Positions 14,866 to 24,365 of a stretch of DNA of 64,000 bases are shown here, in pieces; position 1 is the first letter of the stretch; each line of letters opens with the position of its first letter. The notes beneath the pieces are model-generated. The model searched no databases, was not told where the DNA came from, and saw only the letters and a program-made list of their open reading frames with translations. Source of the stretch: Streptomyces sp. TRM49041 (GTDB lineage: Bacteria > Actinomycetota > Actinomycetes > Streptomycetales > Streptomycetaceae); the NCBI RefSeq assembly GCF_008271805.1, contig NZ_VSRY01000103.1, positions 152,516 through 216,515 on the forward strand. The letters are read 5' to 3'. A program made the translations under genes and the position numbers.

Positions 14866-15762
14866 TCAGCAGTACAGATTCCCGCCCGGCGAGACGCCGA
14901 GGATCTGGGTGAACTGCTGGTACTTGCTCACGCGGCTCTGGACCTGCGCCGGGTTCCTGCCGTCGCACTCCAGGGCGCCGTTGATCGCGCGGATCGTGTG
15001 GCCGAAGCCGGCGCCGGTGACCATCGCGTTGTGGGCGGTCATCGTGCCGGGGCCGTTCTGGGTGTTCCAGTACCAGAGGGCCGTCTTCCAGGCGACCGCC
15101 GCCTCGCGCTCCACGCGGTACGGGTTGTTCAGGAGGTCGATACCGAGCGCGTCGCCCGCCGCCTTGTAGTTGAAGTTCCAGCTGAGCTGGATCGGGCCAC
15201 GGCCGTAGTACGCGGCCTGGCCGGCCGGGCAGCCGTACGGCTGGTTCCGGTCGCAGTAGTACGGGTAGTTGGCGGTGTTCTGCTCCACGACATGGACCAG
15301 ACCGCCCGTCTCATGGCCGACGTTGGCCAGGAAGGCCGCGGCCTCCTGCCTTTTCACCGTGTCGCCGCCGGTCGTGGCGAACGCCGGGTACGCGCCGAGC
15401 GCCGCCTTCAGGCCGCTGTACGTGTAGAAGGGGTTCCTGTTCGGGAACATCTGGTTGAACTGCGCCTCGGACACCACGAATCCGGACGGGTCCGGGTTCG
15501 TCGGGCCGGGGTCGGGGGTTCCGGAGCCGCAGGTTCCCTGGTCCGCCCAGACGTCCGCCGCACCGGGGCGTTCGTTCTGGGTCCACCACTTCGCCTGCCA
15601 GTTGTGGCCGTTGTAGGAGGCCGTGTTGCCGCCCCAGTAGACGGCGGACGAGCTCCACGGGGCCGCGCATTCGGCGGCGGTCGCGGTTGCGGCCGGGAGG
15701 AGGGCGGTGAGGCCGATCGCCATGGCGAACGCGGCCAGGAGGGCACCGAAGCGTCGTGACAC
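14866..15762 (-). CDS. secreted GH19 chitinase with chitin-binding domain
   Basis: 298 residues from GTG 15762 (AAGGAG seven bases upstream). Signal peptide about residues 1-30 (LLAAFAMAIGLTALLPAATATA). Then a CBM5/12 chitin-binding module (VYWGGNTASYNGHNWQAKWW), a short Pro-rich linker, and a GH19 catalytic domain with the HETGG motif holding the acid Glu, YYGRGPIQLSWNFNY, and a C-terminal NGALECDGRNPAQ. Such enzymes cleave chitin and inhibit fungi. Two DasR-like sites in the promoter indicate induction by N-acetylglucosamine or chitin. Confidence 0.96.
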   Translation of the reverse strand: MSRRFGALLAAFAMAIGLTALLPAATATAAECAAPWSSSAVYWGGNTASYNGHNWQAKWWTQNERPGAADVWADQGTCGSGTPDPGPTNPDPSGFVVSEAQFNQMFPNRNPFYTYSGLKAALGAYPAFATTGGDTVKRQEAAAFLANVGHETGGLVHVVEQNTANYPYYCDRNQPYGCPAGQAAYYGRGPIQLSWNFNYKAAGDALGIDLLNNPYRVEREAAVAWKTALWYWNTQNGPGTMTAHNAMVTGAGFGHTIRAINGALECDGRNPAQVQSRVSKYQQFTQILGVSPGGNLYC

Positions 15763-15803
15763 GTCATCACTCCTTCGCGTGGGAATGGCGGTCACTCCAC
15801 CGC

Positions 15804-15838
15804 ACTGGTATGGACCTGTCAAGGGGTCTAGACCAGCC
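15804..15838. promoter_or_regulatory. DasR-responsive elements of the chitinase promoter
   Basis: ACTGGTATGGACCTGT at 15804-15819 matches the known dre consensus ACTGGTCTAGACCAGT at 13 of 16 positions, and GGGGTCTAGACCAGCC at 15823-15838 contains the perfect core GGTCTAGACC. They lie 42-76 bases upstream of the chitinase start. Confidence 0.85.
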
Positions 15839-16190
15839 ATGGATACCGGATCCGCCCCCTCCGGCCACGGGTCTGCCGACCGACCACATGACGAGCTGAA
15901 CCCGCACGGCTGTGCTCGCGGGCGCAGGCAATCTGTCACCGTCGAGAAGCCCGGCGAGTACGCCACGGACCCGGGCCCTGACCGGGGCGTCTCACGTCCC
16001 GGCCGTCCCACGTTGTCCCGGACCCCGCCGCGGGACACCCCGGGGCGTGGATCAGCGCCGATGATGAGTGGCGAACGGCTCCTGGCAGCACGTCGACAGC
16101 CGGGTCGAGTATCCGTACGGCGCCCAGTCCTGGTGGTGGGAGAGCGGCGTCGTGTGAGCACGCGCGGCGAGCACGTCCGCGTACGGGACG
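15839..16190. other. intergenic, no supported gene
   Basis: About 350 bases between the chitinase operators and the amidase terminator. Frames on both strands lack starts with ribosome sites or recognisable motifs. The region holds the 5' part of the chitinase promoter. Confidence 0.5.
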
Positions 16191-16230
16191 GGGCGGCCCC
16201 TCGGAGCGCAAGGGCTCCGAGGGGCCGCCC
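16191..16230. terminator. amidase terminator
   Basis: 17-base perfect stem (GGGCGGCCCCTCGGAGC at 16191-16207 with its complement at 16214-16230), loop GCAAGG, 28 bases after the amidase stop. Confidence 0.85.
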
Positions 16231-16257
16231 TCCCGTCGTGGAAGGCCGGGTGCGAGC

Positions 16258-17382
16258 TCACGCGAGCAGACGGCTCCAGGTGCGGGCGTCGACGACGCCG
16301 TCGGACGGCAGGCCATGGGACGACTGGAAGGACTCGACCCCGGCCTCGGTACCGGACCCGAAGATCCCGTCGACCGCGGTGGGGAGGGAGTGGGCCGCCA
16401 GCCGGCTCTGCACGGCCTCCACCGCCTGCCCGGTCGCGCCCCGGGCGAGCGGGAGGTTGAGCTGGCTCCAGGTCTGGTTGCCGGCGATGCCGTCCACGGA
16501 CGCGCGCACGGTGGTCTGGAAGTCCCGTACGGCGGCCTCGGTGGCGGGCCCGAACCGGCCGTCGGCGACCAGCGCGGCGCCTCTCGTGCTCAGCAGGTAC
16601 TGGAGGGTGCGCACCCGCTCCCCGGAGTCGCCGTCGCGGACGACCGGCCACACCGGGGCCGTCGGGTCGCCGCCGACGCGCGCGGCGACATCCCGGCGGA
16701 GCTGGGGCAGGAGCGCGTAGAGGCGGTCACCGGGGCAGGCGGTGTTGTTGAAGTCCCGGTGGCCGTAGATCTGGTAGGCGCGCAGCCCGTACCGGCGGCA
16801 GATCTGCTCGCAGAGGTCGACGAGCGCCGCGTACTGCCGGCTGCGCGGGTTCACGCTGGTGTACGTGCCCTCGTTCTCGATGCCGATGGCGACGGTGTTC
16901 TGGCCGGTGCAGTGCGCGGACTCGACCATGCGGGTGCCGCCCTGAAGGGTCGACAGGCTGCCGCGGCGGCCCTCCATGATGTGCGCGCCGCGGCTGACGG
17001 TGAAGTGCTGGCCGCTGTCGATCCACCCGGGACGGTTCATGTGGTCGTTCTGGATGGACCGGGCGAGGGCGTAGGCGTGCGCCTGCGAGTAGTCGGTGGA
17101 GTTCGCGGTCGCCGTGTGGTGGACCAGGATCTTGTGCGGGCGGGTGGCCGTGAGCCGGACGGGGCTGCTCGGCGGGCGGGCGCCCCAGGTCGCGCAGTCG
17201 GCGATCACGGGTCCGGCGGCGTGGGCACGGCCGGCGGTGCCGAGCGGGGACAGCGCGGCGGCACCGACGACGAGCGCGCCGGAGAGGAGGGAACGGCGGC
17301 TCGGGTGACGGTGGCTGTGGCTGTGGCGGTGGCTGTGGCTGTGGCTGTGGCTGTGGCCCCAGGACGCATCGATGGATACCAA
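16258..17382 (-). CDS. secreted PGRP-type N-acetylmuramoyl-L-alanine amidase
   Basis: 374 residues from TTG 17382 with GGAGAG upstream. The N-terminus has an odd His-Ser/His-Arg run (residues 10-26, nine His) before a twin-arginine signal (SRRSLLSGALVVGAAAL). The catalytic part, residues 57-240, is an amidase_2/PGRP fold: ILVHHTATAN gives the first zinc His, YGHRDFNNTACPGD the second His and Cys. Residues 245-374 hold two peptidoglycan-binding repeats (DGRFGPATEAAVRDFQ, DGIFGSGTEAGVESFQ). It cleaves the lactyl-amide bond of peptidoglycan; export is probably via Tat. Confidence 0.93.
   Translation of the reverse strand: MVSIDASWGHSHSHSHSHRHSHSHRHPSRRSLLSGALVVGAAALSPLGTAGRAHAAGPVIADCATWGARPPSSPVRLTATRPHKILVHHTATANSTDYSQAHAYALARSIQNDHMNRPGWIDSGQHFTVSRGAHIMEGRRGSLSTLQGGTRMVESAHCTGQNTVAIGIENEGTYTSVNPRSRQYAALVDLCEQICRRYGLRAYQIYGHRDFNNTACPGDRLYALLPQLRRDVAARVGGDPTAPVWPVVRDGDSGERVRTLQYLLSTRGAALVADGRFGPATEAAVRDFQTTVRASVDGIAGNQTWSQLNLPLARGATGQAVEAVQSRLAAHSLPTAVDGIFGSGTEAGVESFQSSHGLPSDGVVDARTWSRLLA
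17305..17355. repeat. hexanucleotide repeat coding His-Ser/His-Arg
   Basis: Repeated GTGGCT/GTGGCG hexamers on the plus strand, read on the other strand as His-Ser or His-Arg, within the first 26 codons of the amidase. Length change by slippage would add or remove two residues at a time. Confidence 0.8.
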
Positions 17383-17628
17383 GGGTCTCTCCAGACGGAG
17401 GAGTAGGCGGGGTGTTCGGACGACGCGATCGCCCTCTCACTCTGCACGGCACCCCGCCCTCCCTCCAGTCATCGCCGTCCCGGGGATACGCCATCCGCGT
17501 GGCGGAACGCCATGGGAAGAGGGCTGGTGACTGTTCGTCAGAGTCCGCACACGGCCGGTTTCGGCGCCCTAGAATGCCCATCACGTCGGCCAGGGGGCCG
17601 GAACAGGGGACGACGCGGGGACTGTCTG

Positions 17629-18519
17629 TTGAACGACCAAGCCCAGCACACGTCGGCGGGACCCGGCGGCGAGGACGAGCGCCACGCGCGGACCCGGCTG
17701 CTCGCGGAGATGCGGCGGATCAAGGACGCCTCGGGGCTGAGCTTCGGCCGCCTCGCCGACCGTACGCACTACAGCCGCTCGTCGTGGGAACGGTTCCTCA
17801 ACGGCAAGCAGCTGCCGACCGCCGTCGCGGTGGAACAGCTGGCGGAGGTGGCACAGGAGGACCCGGAGCCGCTGCTGTCCCTGTTGAAACGTATCGGCGC
17901 AGCGCCCGCCCCCCAGGAGCCACGCGGCGCGGCCCGACCGCCCGCGGACCCGTGTGCGGAGCCGCCCCCGATCGAGCCCCACCGCCGGCTGCGGCGGCTG
18001 GCCGTACTCGGCTATGTCGCCGCGGGCGCGCTCCTGGGCTCGGTCGCCACCGGTCTGGTGCTCACCATGTCCGCCGACACCACCGCCGCGCCCGGCATCC
18101 GGACCGCCGCCGGCCAGGGCGCTGACCACGGCGCCCCGGCCTCGTCACCCACGGTGAAGGTGGACGTGGGCTGCCGTGGGGACACCTGCCTGCGACGCGA
18201 CCCGCAGGCCATGGACTGCCAGTGGGACGCGGTCACCGCGCACGACACCTGGCTGCGCGGGATGCACATCCAGCTCCGCTACAGCGCGGCCTGCCAGGCG
18301 GTGTGGGGCCGTATCGAGAACGGCACGGTCGGCGACACCGTACGCATCAAGGGGCGGACGGGCCTGGAGCTGGAGGCGCGCATCCGGATCGACCGGGACA
18401 CGTACACCAGGATGCTCGCAGTGAGCGCGGACGCCCCGCCCCGCACGGTCACGGTCTGCGGGGCGATCCCGAGCCAGCAGCAGCTGGAGTGCTCCCCGCA
18501 CCGCGCGGTCCAGCCGTGA
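17629..18519 (+). CDS. XRE regulator, one TM segment, DUF2690 domain
   Basis: 296 residues, TTG start; the ribosome site is weak. Residues 25-85 are a helix-turn-helix (LSFGRLADRTHYSRSSWERFLNG), then a Pro-rich linker, a TM segment at about 126-146 (LGYVAAGALLGSVATGLVL), and an extracytoplasmic DUF2690 domain with four cysteines (CRGDTCLRRDPQAMDC, SAACQAVWGRI). The topology is like membrane-anchored regulators that sense an outside signal. Its ligand is unknown. Confidence 0.87.
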   Translation: MNDQAQHTSAGPGGEDERHARTRLLAEMRRIKDASGLSFGRLADRTHYSRSSWERFLNGKQLPTAVAVEQLAEVAQEDPEPLLSLLKRIGAAPAPQEPRGAARPPADPCAEPPPIEPHRRLRRLAVLGYVAAGALLGSVATGLVLTMSADTTAAPGIRTAAGQGADHGAPASSPTVKVDVGCRGDTCLRRDPQAMDCQWDAVTAHDTWLRGMHIQLRYSAACQAVWGRIENGTVGDTVRIKGRTGLELEARIRIDRDTYTRMLAVSADAPPRTVTVCGAIPSQQQLECSPHRAVQP

Positions 18520-18567
18520 GGAGGCCGGCCGAGCGGTACGGGAAGCGAAGGGAGAGCCGTCGCCCTC

Positions 18568-19851
18568 CTACAGGAACGAGTTGATCTCGATCGTCTCGGT
18601 GCGGCCGGGGCCGACGCCGATGGCGGAGATCGGGGCTCCCGACATGTCCTCCAGGGCCTTCACATACGCCTGCGCGTTCTTCGGCAGGTCGGAGAAGGTC
18701 TTGGCCTTGGAGATGTCCTCGGACCAGCCCGGCAGGTACTCGTAGACGGGCTTCGCGTGGTGGAAGTCGGTCTGCGAGTACGGCAGCTCCTCGACGCGCT
18801 TGCCGTCGATCTCGTACGCGACGCAGACGGGGATCTGCTCCCAGCCGGTCAGGACGTCCAGCTTGGTGAGGAAGAAGTCCGTCAGGCCGTTCACGCGGGT
18901 GGCGTAGCGGGCGATGACCGCGTCGAACCAGCCGCAGCGGCGGTCACGGCCGGTGGTGACACCGCGCTCGCCGCCGATGCGCCGCAGCGCCTCGCCGTCC
19001 TCGTCGAACAGCTCCGTCGGGAACGGGCCGGCGCCGACGCGGGTCGTGTACGCCTTGAGGATGCCGATGACCCGGCTGATCTTCGTCGGGCCGACACCGG
19101 CGCCGGTGCAGGCACCGCCGGAGGTCGGGTTGGAGGAGGTAACGAAGGGGTACGTGCCGTGGTCGACGTCGAGGAGCGTGCCCTGGCCGCCCTCGAAGAG
19201 GACGACCTTGCCCTCGTCGATGGCGTCGTTCAGGATGAGCGTGGTGTCCGCGACGTACGGCTTGATCTGCTCCGCGTACTGGAGCATCTCCTCCACGATC
19301 TTGGCGGAATCGATGGCGCGCCGGTTGTAGAGCTTGGCGAGCAGCTGGTTCTTGACCTCGAGGGCCGCCTCGACCTTCTGGGCGAGGATCGACTCGTCGT
19401 AGAGGTCCTGGACGCGGATACCGACGCGGTTGATCTTGTCGGCGTACGTCGGGCCGATACCGCGACCGGTCGTACCGATCTTCCGCTTGCCGAGGAACCG
19501 TTCCGTCACCTTGTCGAGGGTGACGTTGTACGGAGTGATGAGGTGGGCGTTACCGCTGATCAGGAGCTTCGACGTGTCGACGCCTCGCTCGTTCAGCCCG
19601 CTCAGCTCGGAGAGCAGGACCGCCGGGTCGACGACGACACCGTTCCCGATCACCGGGGTACACCCCGGGGAGAGGATCCCGGAGGGGAGGAGGTGCAGTG
19701 CGTACTTCTGGTCGCCTACGACGACCGTGTGACCGGCGTTGTTGCCACCCTGGTAGCGCACCACATAATCGACGGACCCACCGAGCAGGTCGGTGGCCTT
19801 CCCTTTGCCCTCGTCACCCCACTGAGCACCGAGCAGCACAAGTGCGGGCAC
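18568..19851 (-). CDS. purA: adenylosuccinate synthase
   Basis: 427 residues, the usual length. [16 protein letters not shown] at residues 8-23 is the GTP-binding loop with the catalytic Asp; NAGHTVV holds the catalytic His; [20 protein letters not shown] and [12 protein letters not shown] follow. It makes adenylosuccinate from IMP, aspartate and GTP, the first step from IMP to AMP. Single gene; divergent from the DAGK-domain protein. Confidence 0.99.
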   Translation of the reverse strand: MPALVLLGAQWGDEGKGKATDLLGGSVDYVVRYQGGNNAGHTVVVGDQKYALHLLPSGILSPGCTPVIGNGVVVDPAVLLSELSGLNERGVDTSKLLISGNAHLITPYNVTLDKVTERFLGKRKIGTTGRGIGPTYADKINRVGIRVQDLYDESILAQKVEAALEVKNQLLAKLYNRRAIDSAKIVEEMLQYAEQIKPYVADTTLILNDAIDEGKVVLFEGGQGTLLDVDHGTYPFVTSSNPTSGGACTGAGVGPTKISRVIGILKAYTTRVGAGPFPTELFDEDGEALRRIGGERGVTTGRDRRCGWFDAVIARYATRVNGLTDFFLTKLDVLTGWEQIPVCVAYEIDGKRVEELPYSQTDFHHAKPVYEYLPGWSEDISKAKTFSDLPKNAQAYVKALEDMSGAPISAIGVGPGRTETIEINSFL

Positions 19852-19962
19852 AGGCGTACACCCCTTCCGGGCGGGGCATGTCCAAGGCCAGGGGCGGAAA
19901 ATGTCGTACGGCGGTGTACGACAGCAGCCTGAGCCTTTGGACCGGTGCCCCGGTATAGACGA

Positions 19963-19990
19963 AGCCCCTGGCGCAATAGCGCAAGGGGCT
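19963..19990. other. hairpin in the purA/DAGK intergenic region
   Basis: AGCCCCTGGCGC and GCGCAAGGGGCT flank a four-base AATA loop with one mismatched pair. It lies 35 bases upstream of the DAGK gene start, in its likely 5' leader or as a terminator for incoming transcription. Confidence 0.6.
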
Positions 19991-20024
19991 CTTGCACAAA
20001 GATGCTACCCGAGGAAGGACCGAG

Positions 20025-20879
20025 GTGTCGGCTCCCGACCAGCTCCTGGTGGTCATCGACCCGGTCGCGCGCCGCAGCGACGGCGAATCCGTACGGATCG
20101 CGAAGGACGTGCTGTGCGGCGGGGCAGCGGCGAAAGTGTGTCTGCCCGACACCCCGGAGGAGTTCGAACGGGCTCTGGCGCGGCGGGGCGCCCGGCGGCC
20201 CGTCGTGATCGGTGACGACCGGGCGCTGGTGCGTGCCGTGGAGCTGCTGCACCGGGGCGGCCGGCTGGGGGACGGCGCCCTGTCGCTGGTGCCGGTCGGG
20301 CCGCGCGGGACGGTGGCCCTGGCCGCGTCGCTGGGGGCTCCGCTGGCCACGGTGACCGCGGCGCGGGTGGTGCTGGACGGGGTGGAGCGGCGGCTCGACC
20401 TGCTGGTGGACGACGGGGGCGGGGTCGTCGTGGGCGGCCTGAGCATCCCGGACGGCCCGCGCCCGCCGCCGGCGTCGCCGCCGATGGCCCCGGCGCCCTC
20501 GGTTTGGGGCACGTGCCGGTCGCTGGTGCGCACCCTGGTGGGTCCGGCGGTGCCGCATGTGCGGGTGCCGCACATGCGGGGTCACCGGCTGCGGGTGGAG
20601 GTCGACGGGCGGCTACTGAGCGATGTGGACGACCCGGTGGAGGGCGTCACGGTCGCCTCCCGGGACGGCGCCGCGGAGGTCGTGGTGCACCCCAGGGCGG
20701 CGGGACCGCTGCGCTCGGCGGCGCGCACGGTCACGGTGTCCGGCCCGTCGGGCACGGGCTTCCGCTACTGCGCGGACACCCGGATCAGCGGCCCGGTCCG
20801 CACGCGCACATGGACGGTCCGCCCGTCGTCCTGGTCACTGCTGGTACCGGCCCCGGCGCTGTCCACGGACGGCGCGTAG
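20025..20879 (+). CDS. diacylglycerol-kinase catalytic-domain-like protein
   Basis: 284 residues from GTG with GAGGAAGG upstream. LLVVIDPVARRSDGES, FERALARRGARRPVVIGDDRALVRAVELL and LSLVPVGPRGTVALAASLG correspond to the N-terminal nucleotide-binding lobe of the DAGK/lipid-kinase fold; the C-terminal half has the beta-sandwich pattern (LRVEVDGRLLSDVDDPVEGVTV). The usual GGDGT motif is degenerate (GDDRALV), so catalytic competence is doubtful. Known neighbours of purA in Streptomyces include such a gene. Confidence 0.75.
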   Translation: MSAPDQLLVVIDPVARRSDGESVRIAKDVLCGGAAAKVCLPDTPEEFERALARRGARRPVVIGDDRALVRAVELLHRGGRLGDGALSLVPVGPRGTVALAASLGAPLATVTAARVVLDGVERRLDLLVDDGGGVVVGGLSIPDGPRPPPASPPMAPAPSVWGTCRSLVRTLVGPAVPHVRVPHMRGHRLRVEVDGRLLSDVDDPVEGVTVASRDGAAEVVVHPRAAGPLRSAARTVTVSGPSGTGFRYCADTRISGPVRTRTWTVRPSSWSLLVPAPALSTDGA

Positions 20880-20924
20880 GTCGCGCCCGTCCTCAGTCGC
20901 CGGACGGGCTCGACCGGACACGAC

Positions 20925-21149
20925 CTACGCCGTGTCCCCCGGCGGCCGGGCAGGCTCGTCGTCGCGGTCGGGAACCATCAGCCAGGTCCCGCCGCTGATC
21001 ATCCCGAGCGCGGAGAGCCCGAGCGGGATACGCCACAGCCTGGTGGGTTCCGTCCATGACTGGGGTGCACCGAAGGTCATCCAGAGGGCGAGGACGATGC
21101 CGGCAAGAACCACGGCGACGCCCGCGACGCGTCGTAAAACGTAAGGCAT
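20925..21149 (-). CDS. small two-TM membrane protein
   Basis: 74 residues with two hydrophobic helices (VAGVAVVLAGIVLALWMTF and PLGLSALGMISGGTWLMV) and a charged C-terminal tail DRDDEPARPPGD. Function unknown. It is co-directional with the GbsR gene, 43 bases after it. Confidence 0.7.
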   Translation of the reverse strand: MPYVLRRVAGVAVVLAGIVLALWMTFGAPQSWTEPTRLWRIPLGLSALGMISGGTWLMVPDRDDEPARPPGDTA

Positions 21150-21192
21150 CGGGCCATCATCTCGTACGGCTCGTCCATGATCCAGTGAGAGA

Positions 21193-21687
21193 TCAGCCGG
21201 ACTTGTGCTCCCGCCAGCGGATCATGATCTGGAGCATCTCCTTGTGGAGGAACTCGAAGAACTCCGCAGTCTCCGCGACCCGCGCGCCCGCCGCCGTGTC
21301 CGGGCCCAGCGTTTCGGCGCCCTCGCGGAGAGTCTTCTCCCAGCGGGCGAGGACCTGGTCGCGGCGGGTGAAGATCTCGTACCACATCTCGTCGTGGAGG
21401 ACGTACCGCTCGCGGCGGGAGCCCGGGTCGCGCTCGCGGCCGATCATGTTCACCTGCGACAGATAGCGCACGGCGCCCGACACGGCGGCCGGGCTGACCC
21501 TCAGCCGCTCGCCCAGCTCGGCGGCGGTCATCGACGCCTGCTCGGAGACCAGCAGGGCGGCGAAGACCCTGGACGCCATGCGCTGCATCCCGGCCTGCGT
21601 CAGCTCGCCCGCGAAGCGCTCCACGAAGCGGCTCACCGCTTCCTCGTCGCTTTCCCGCACCCCTATGGCCTGGTCGTCCTTCCCCAT
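21193..21687 (-). CDS. GbsR/MarR-family regulator of the ABC exporter
   Basis: 164 residues from ATG 21687. VSRFVERFAGELTQAGMQRMASRVFAALL, then MTAAELGERLRVSPAAVSGAVRYLSQV, is the winged helix of GbsR-type MarR regulators. The C-terminal helix (FFEFLHKEMLQIMIRW) is the dimerisation part. It is divergent from an ABC transporter over a 92-base region and is the likely repressor of it. Confidence 0.9.
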   Translation of the reverse strand: MGKDDQAIGVRESDEEAVSRFVERFAGELTQAGMQRMASRVFAALLVSEQASMTAAELGERLRVSPAAVSGAVRYLSQVNMIGRERDPGSRRERYVLHDEMWYEIFTRRDQVLARWEKTLREGAETLGPDTAAGARVAETAEFFEFLHKEMLQIMIRWREHKSG

Positions 21688-21779
21688 GCGCCCATCGTCT
21701 CCCGTCGTCCGCCGCACCGGACGATTTTATACGCTTCCTTAACTTCACAAATTCGTGAAACCAGTCGTAGCGTCGAAGC

Positions 21780-22721
21780 ATGACGAACGCCATCACCGTC
21801 GCCGGACTGCACAAGTCCTTCGGGCGCACCCACGCGCTGGCCGGCCTCGACCTGACCGTCGCGACCGGCGAGGTCCACGGCTTCCTCGGCCCCAACGGCT
21901 CCGGGAAGTCGACCACCATCCGGGTCCTGCTCGGCCTGTTGCGCGCCGACTCCGGCACCGCCCGGCTCCTCGGCAAGGACCCCTGGCAGGACGCGGTCGA
22001 GCTGCACCGCCGCGTCGCCTACGTCCCCGGTGACGTGACGCTGTGGCGGAACCTCTCCGGCGGTGAGGTGATCGACCTGTACGGCAGGCTCCGCGGCGGC
22101 CTGGACAATGCGCGGCGCGCCCAGCTGATCGAGCGGTTCGAGCTGGACCCGACGAAGAAGGGCCGTACGTACTCCAAGGGCAACCGCCAGAAGGTCGCCC
22201 TGGTCGCCGCGCTGGCCTCCGACGTCGACGTACTGATCCTGGACGAGCCGACGAGCGGCCTCGACCCGCTGATGGAGGGCGTCTTCCAGAGCTGCGTACG
22301 CGAGGAGCGCGAGCGCGGGCGGACCGTGCTGCTGTCGTCGCACCTGCTCAGCGAGGTGGAGAGCCTCTGCGACCGGGTCAGCATCATCCGCAGGGGCCGC
22401 ACCGTCGAGTCCGGCTCCCTCGCCGAGCTGCGCCACCTGACCCGTACGAGCGTCGAGGCCGAGCTGGCCGCGCCGCCCAACGGGCTCACGCAGCTGCCCG
22501 GCGTCCACGACCTGGAGGTCGCGGGCCACCGGGTGAGGCTCCAGGTGGACACCGACCGGCTGGACGCGGTCCTTCGCTCGCTCACCGAGTCCGGGGTGCG
22601 GTCGCTGACCAGCGCACCGCCCACCCTGGAGGAGCTGTTCATGCGGCACTACGAGAACGAGACGGACGAGACGGACGAGACGGGCACGGCCCACGAGACG
22701 GACGAGGCGGTGGAGCAGTGA
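21780..22721 (+). CDS. ABC transporter ATPase (DrrA-like)
   Basis: 313 residues. Walker [10 protein letters not shown] at residues 38-46, a signature with [10 protein letters not shown] in place of LSGGQ, Walker [14 protein letters not shown], and the H-loop SSHLL. The C-terminal DUF4162-like region and an acidic ETDE repeat tail follow. It probably powers drug or lipid export together with the next gene, which overlaps it by four bases. Confidence 0.95.
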   Translation: MTNAITVAGLHKSFGRTHALAGLDLTVATGEVHGFLGPNGSGKSTTIRVLLGLLRADSGTARLLGKDPWQDAVELHRRVAYVPGDVTLWRNLSGGEVIDLYGRLRGGLDNARRAQLIERFELDPTKKGRTYSKGNRQKVALVAALASDVDVLILDEPTSGLDPLMEGVFQSCVREERERGRTVLLSSHLLSEVESLCDRVSIIRRGRTVESGSLAELRHLTRTSVEAELAAPPNGLTQLPGVHDLEVAGHRVRLQVDTDRLDAVLRSLTESGVRSLTSAPPTLEELFMRHYENETDETDETGTAHETDEAVEQ

Positions 22722-24334
22722 GCACGCTCACCGTCACCGCCGCCCGGCGCACCGGCGGCGGCGCCCGCCACCTCGCCGGCACCGGCGCCCTGCTGCGGCT
22801 CGCCCTCCGCCGCGACCGGATCATGCTGCCCCTCTGGGTGCTGGTCCTCGGCACCATGGTCGTCAGCGGCGGCTCGTCCATCGAGGCCCTGTACGACACG
22901 CCCGCCAAGCGCGCCCAGGTCGCCGCGACCATGAGCGCCAACAGCTCGCTGCGGTCCCTGTACGGGCCGGTGTTCGGCGACTCGACGGGCGCGCTGGTGG
23001 CCTGGCGGTTCGGGGTGTTCGCGGCGGTCCTCGCGGCGGTCATGAGCCTGATCGTCGTCGTACGGCACACCCGCGAGGAAGAGGAGACCGGCCGCCAGGA
23101 GCTGCTGTCGTCCGCGATGGTCGGCCGACGGGCACCCCTCACCGCCGCCCTCCTGACCGCACTCGTCGGCAATACGGCCCTGACGTTGATCATCACGGCC
23201 GGTCTGGCGGGCCGTGGCGCGGGCAGCGCGCTCGCGCTGGGCCTCGCGGTCGGGCTGACCGGCATGGTCTTCGCCACGATGGCGGCGATCGTCGCGCAGC
23301 TCACGGAGAGCGCCCGGCTGGCGAAGGGCCTGACGTCGGCGGTGCTGGGCTTCGCTTTCATCCTGCGCGCCGCGGGCGACGCGGGGCGGGCCGACGGCGG
23401 GTCGGTACTGACCTGGCTGTCGCCGGTCGGCTGGGCTGAGAACGTCCGGGCGTTCGCGGGCGACCACTGGTGGGTGCTGCTGCTGCTCACGGCGGCCGTC
23501 CTGGTGCAGGGCCTCGTGGCGTACGAGCTGACGAGCCGCCGCGACGTCGGCATGAGCTTCCTGCCCGCACGTCCCGGCCCCGCCGCGGGACGGCTGGCGA
23601 CGGCGGGCGGACTGGCGTGGCGCCTCCAGCGCGGCGGGCTGCTCGGCTGGACGCTCGGCTTCCTGGTGGCGGGCATCGTCTTCGGCGGCATCGTCGAGGG
23701 CGCGGCGGACCTGGTCGGGGACAACGAACAGGCCCGCGAGATCTTCGAGCGGATGGGCGGCGGACGCGCGCTGACGGATGCGTTCCTGGCGGCGCTGCTC
23801 GGCATGTTCGGGATGGTCGCGTCGCTGTACACGGTCGGGTCGGTGCTGCGGCTGCACAGCGAGGAGACCTCGCAGCGCGCGGAGCCGGTGCTGGCCAACG
23901 CGGTCGGTCGGCTGCGCTGGGCGGCCGGGCACCTGGTGATCGCGTTCGCCGGGGCGGTGCTGATCATGCTCGCGGCTGGGGTCGGCATGTACGTCTCGTA
24001 CGGGAAGGACCTCGGCCCGGTCCTGGGCGCGGCGGCGGTGCAGTTGCCGGCGGTGTGGCTGCTGGGCGGGCTTGCGGTGCTGCTGCACGGCGCGTTCCCG
24101 AAGGCGGCGGTCGCGGCGTGGGGCGTGGCGGGCCTGTCGCTGGCCATCGGCTGGATCGGCCCGGCGCTGAACCTGCCGCAGTCCGTCCTGAACCTGTCGC
24201 CCTTCGGACACCTGCCGAAGCTGCCGGGCGCCGAGATGGCCTGGGCGCCGGTGCTGGTGCTGCTGGCGGGCGCGGTGGTGCTGGTCGCGGCGGGGCTGGT
24301 GGGGCTGCGACGGCGCGACATCATCACCTCATGA
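22718..24334 (+). CDS. ABC exporter permease
   Basis: 538 residues from GTG overlapping the ATPase stop. About twelve hydrophobic segments in two halves; the middle ([19 protein letters not shown]) is the cytoplasmic coupling region typical of the fused ABC-2 type permease of actinobacteria. Forms a heterodimeric exporter with the ATPase; the substrate is unknown. Divergent control by the GbsR protein is likely. Confidence 0.93.
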   Translation: MSTLTVTAARRTGGGARHLAGTGALLRLALRRDRIMLPLWVLVLGTMVVSGGSSIEALYDTPAKRAQVAATMSANSSLRSLYGPVFGDSTGALVAWRFGVFAAVLAAVMSLIVVVRHTREEEETGRQELLSSAMVGRRAPLTAALLTALVGNTALTLIITAGLAGRGAGSALALGLAVGLTGMVFATMAAIVAQLTESARLAKGLTSAVLGFAFILRAAGDAGRADGGSVLTWLSPVGWAENVRAFAGDHWWVLLLLTAAVLVQGLVAYELTSRRDVGMSFLPARPGPAAGRLATAGGLAWRLQRGGLLGWTLGFLVAGIVFGGIVEGAADLVGDNEQAREIFERMGGGRALTDAFLAALLGMFGMVASLYTVGSVLRLHSEETSQRAEPVLANAVGRLRWAAGHLVIAFAGAVLIMLAAGVGMYVSYGKDLGPVLGAAAVQLPAVWLLGGLAVLLHGAFPKAAVAAWGVAGLSLAIGWIGPALNLPQSVLNLSPFGHLPKLPGAEMAWAPVLVLLAGAVVLVAAGLVGLRRRDIITS

Positions 24335-24365
24335 GGGTCACACCGTGAGTGTCACCTCGTGAGAG

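Noticed and set aside
18757..19932. 391-codon plus-strand frame opposite purA
   Set aside because: Shadow of purA; composition is Asp/Arg/Val low complexity.
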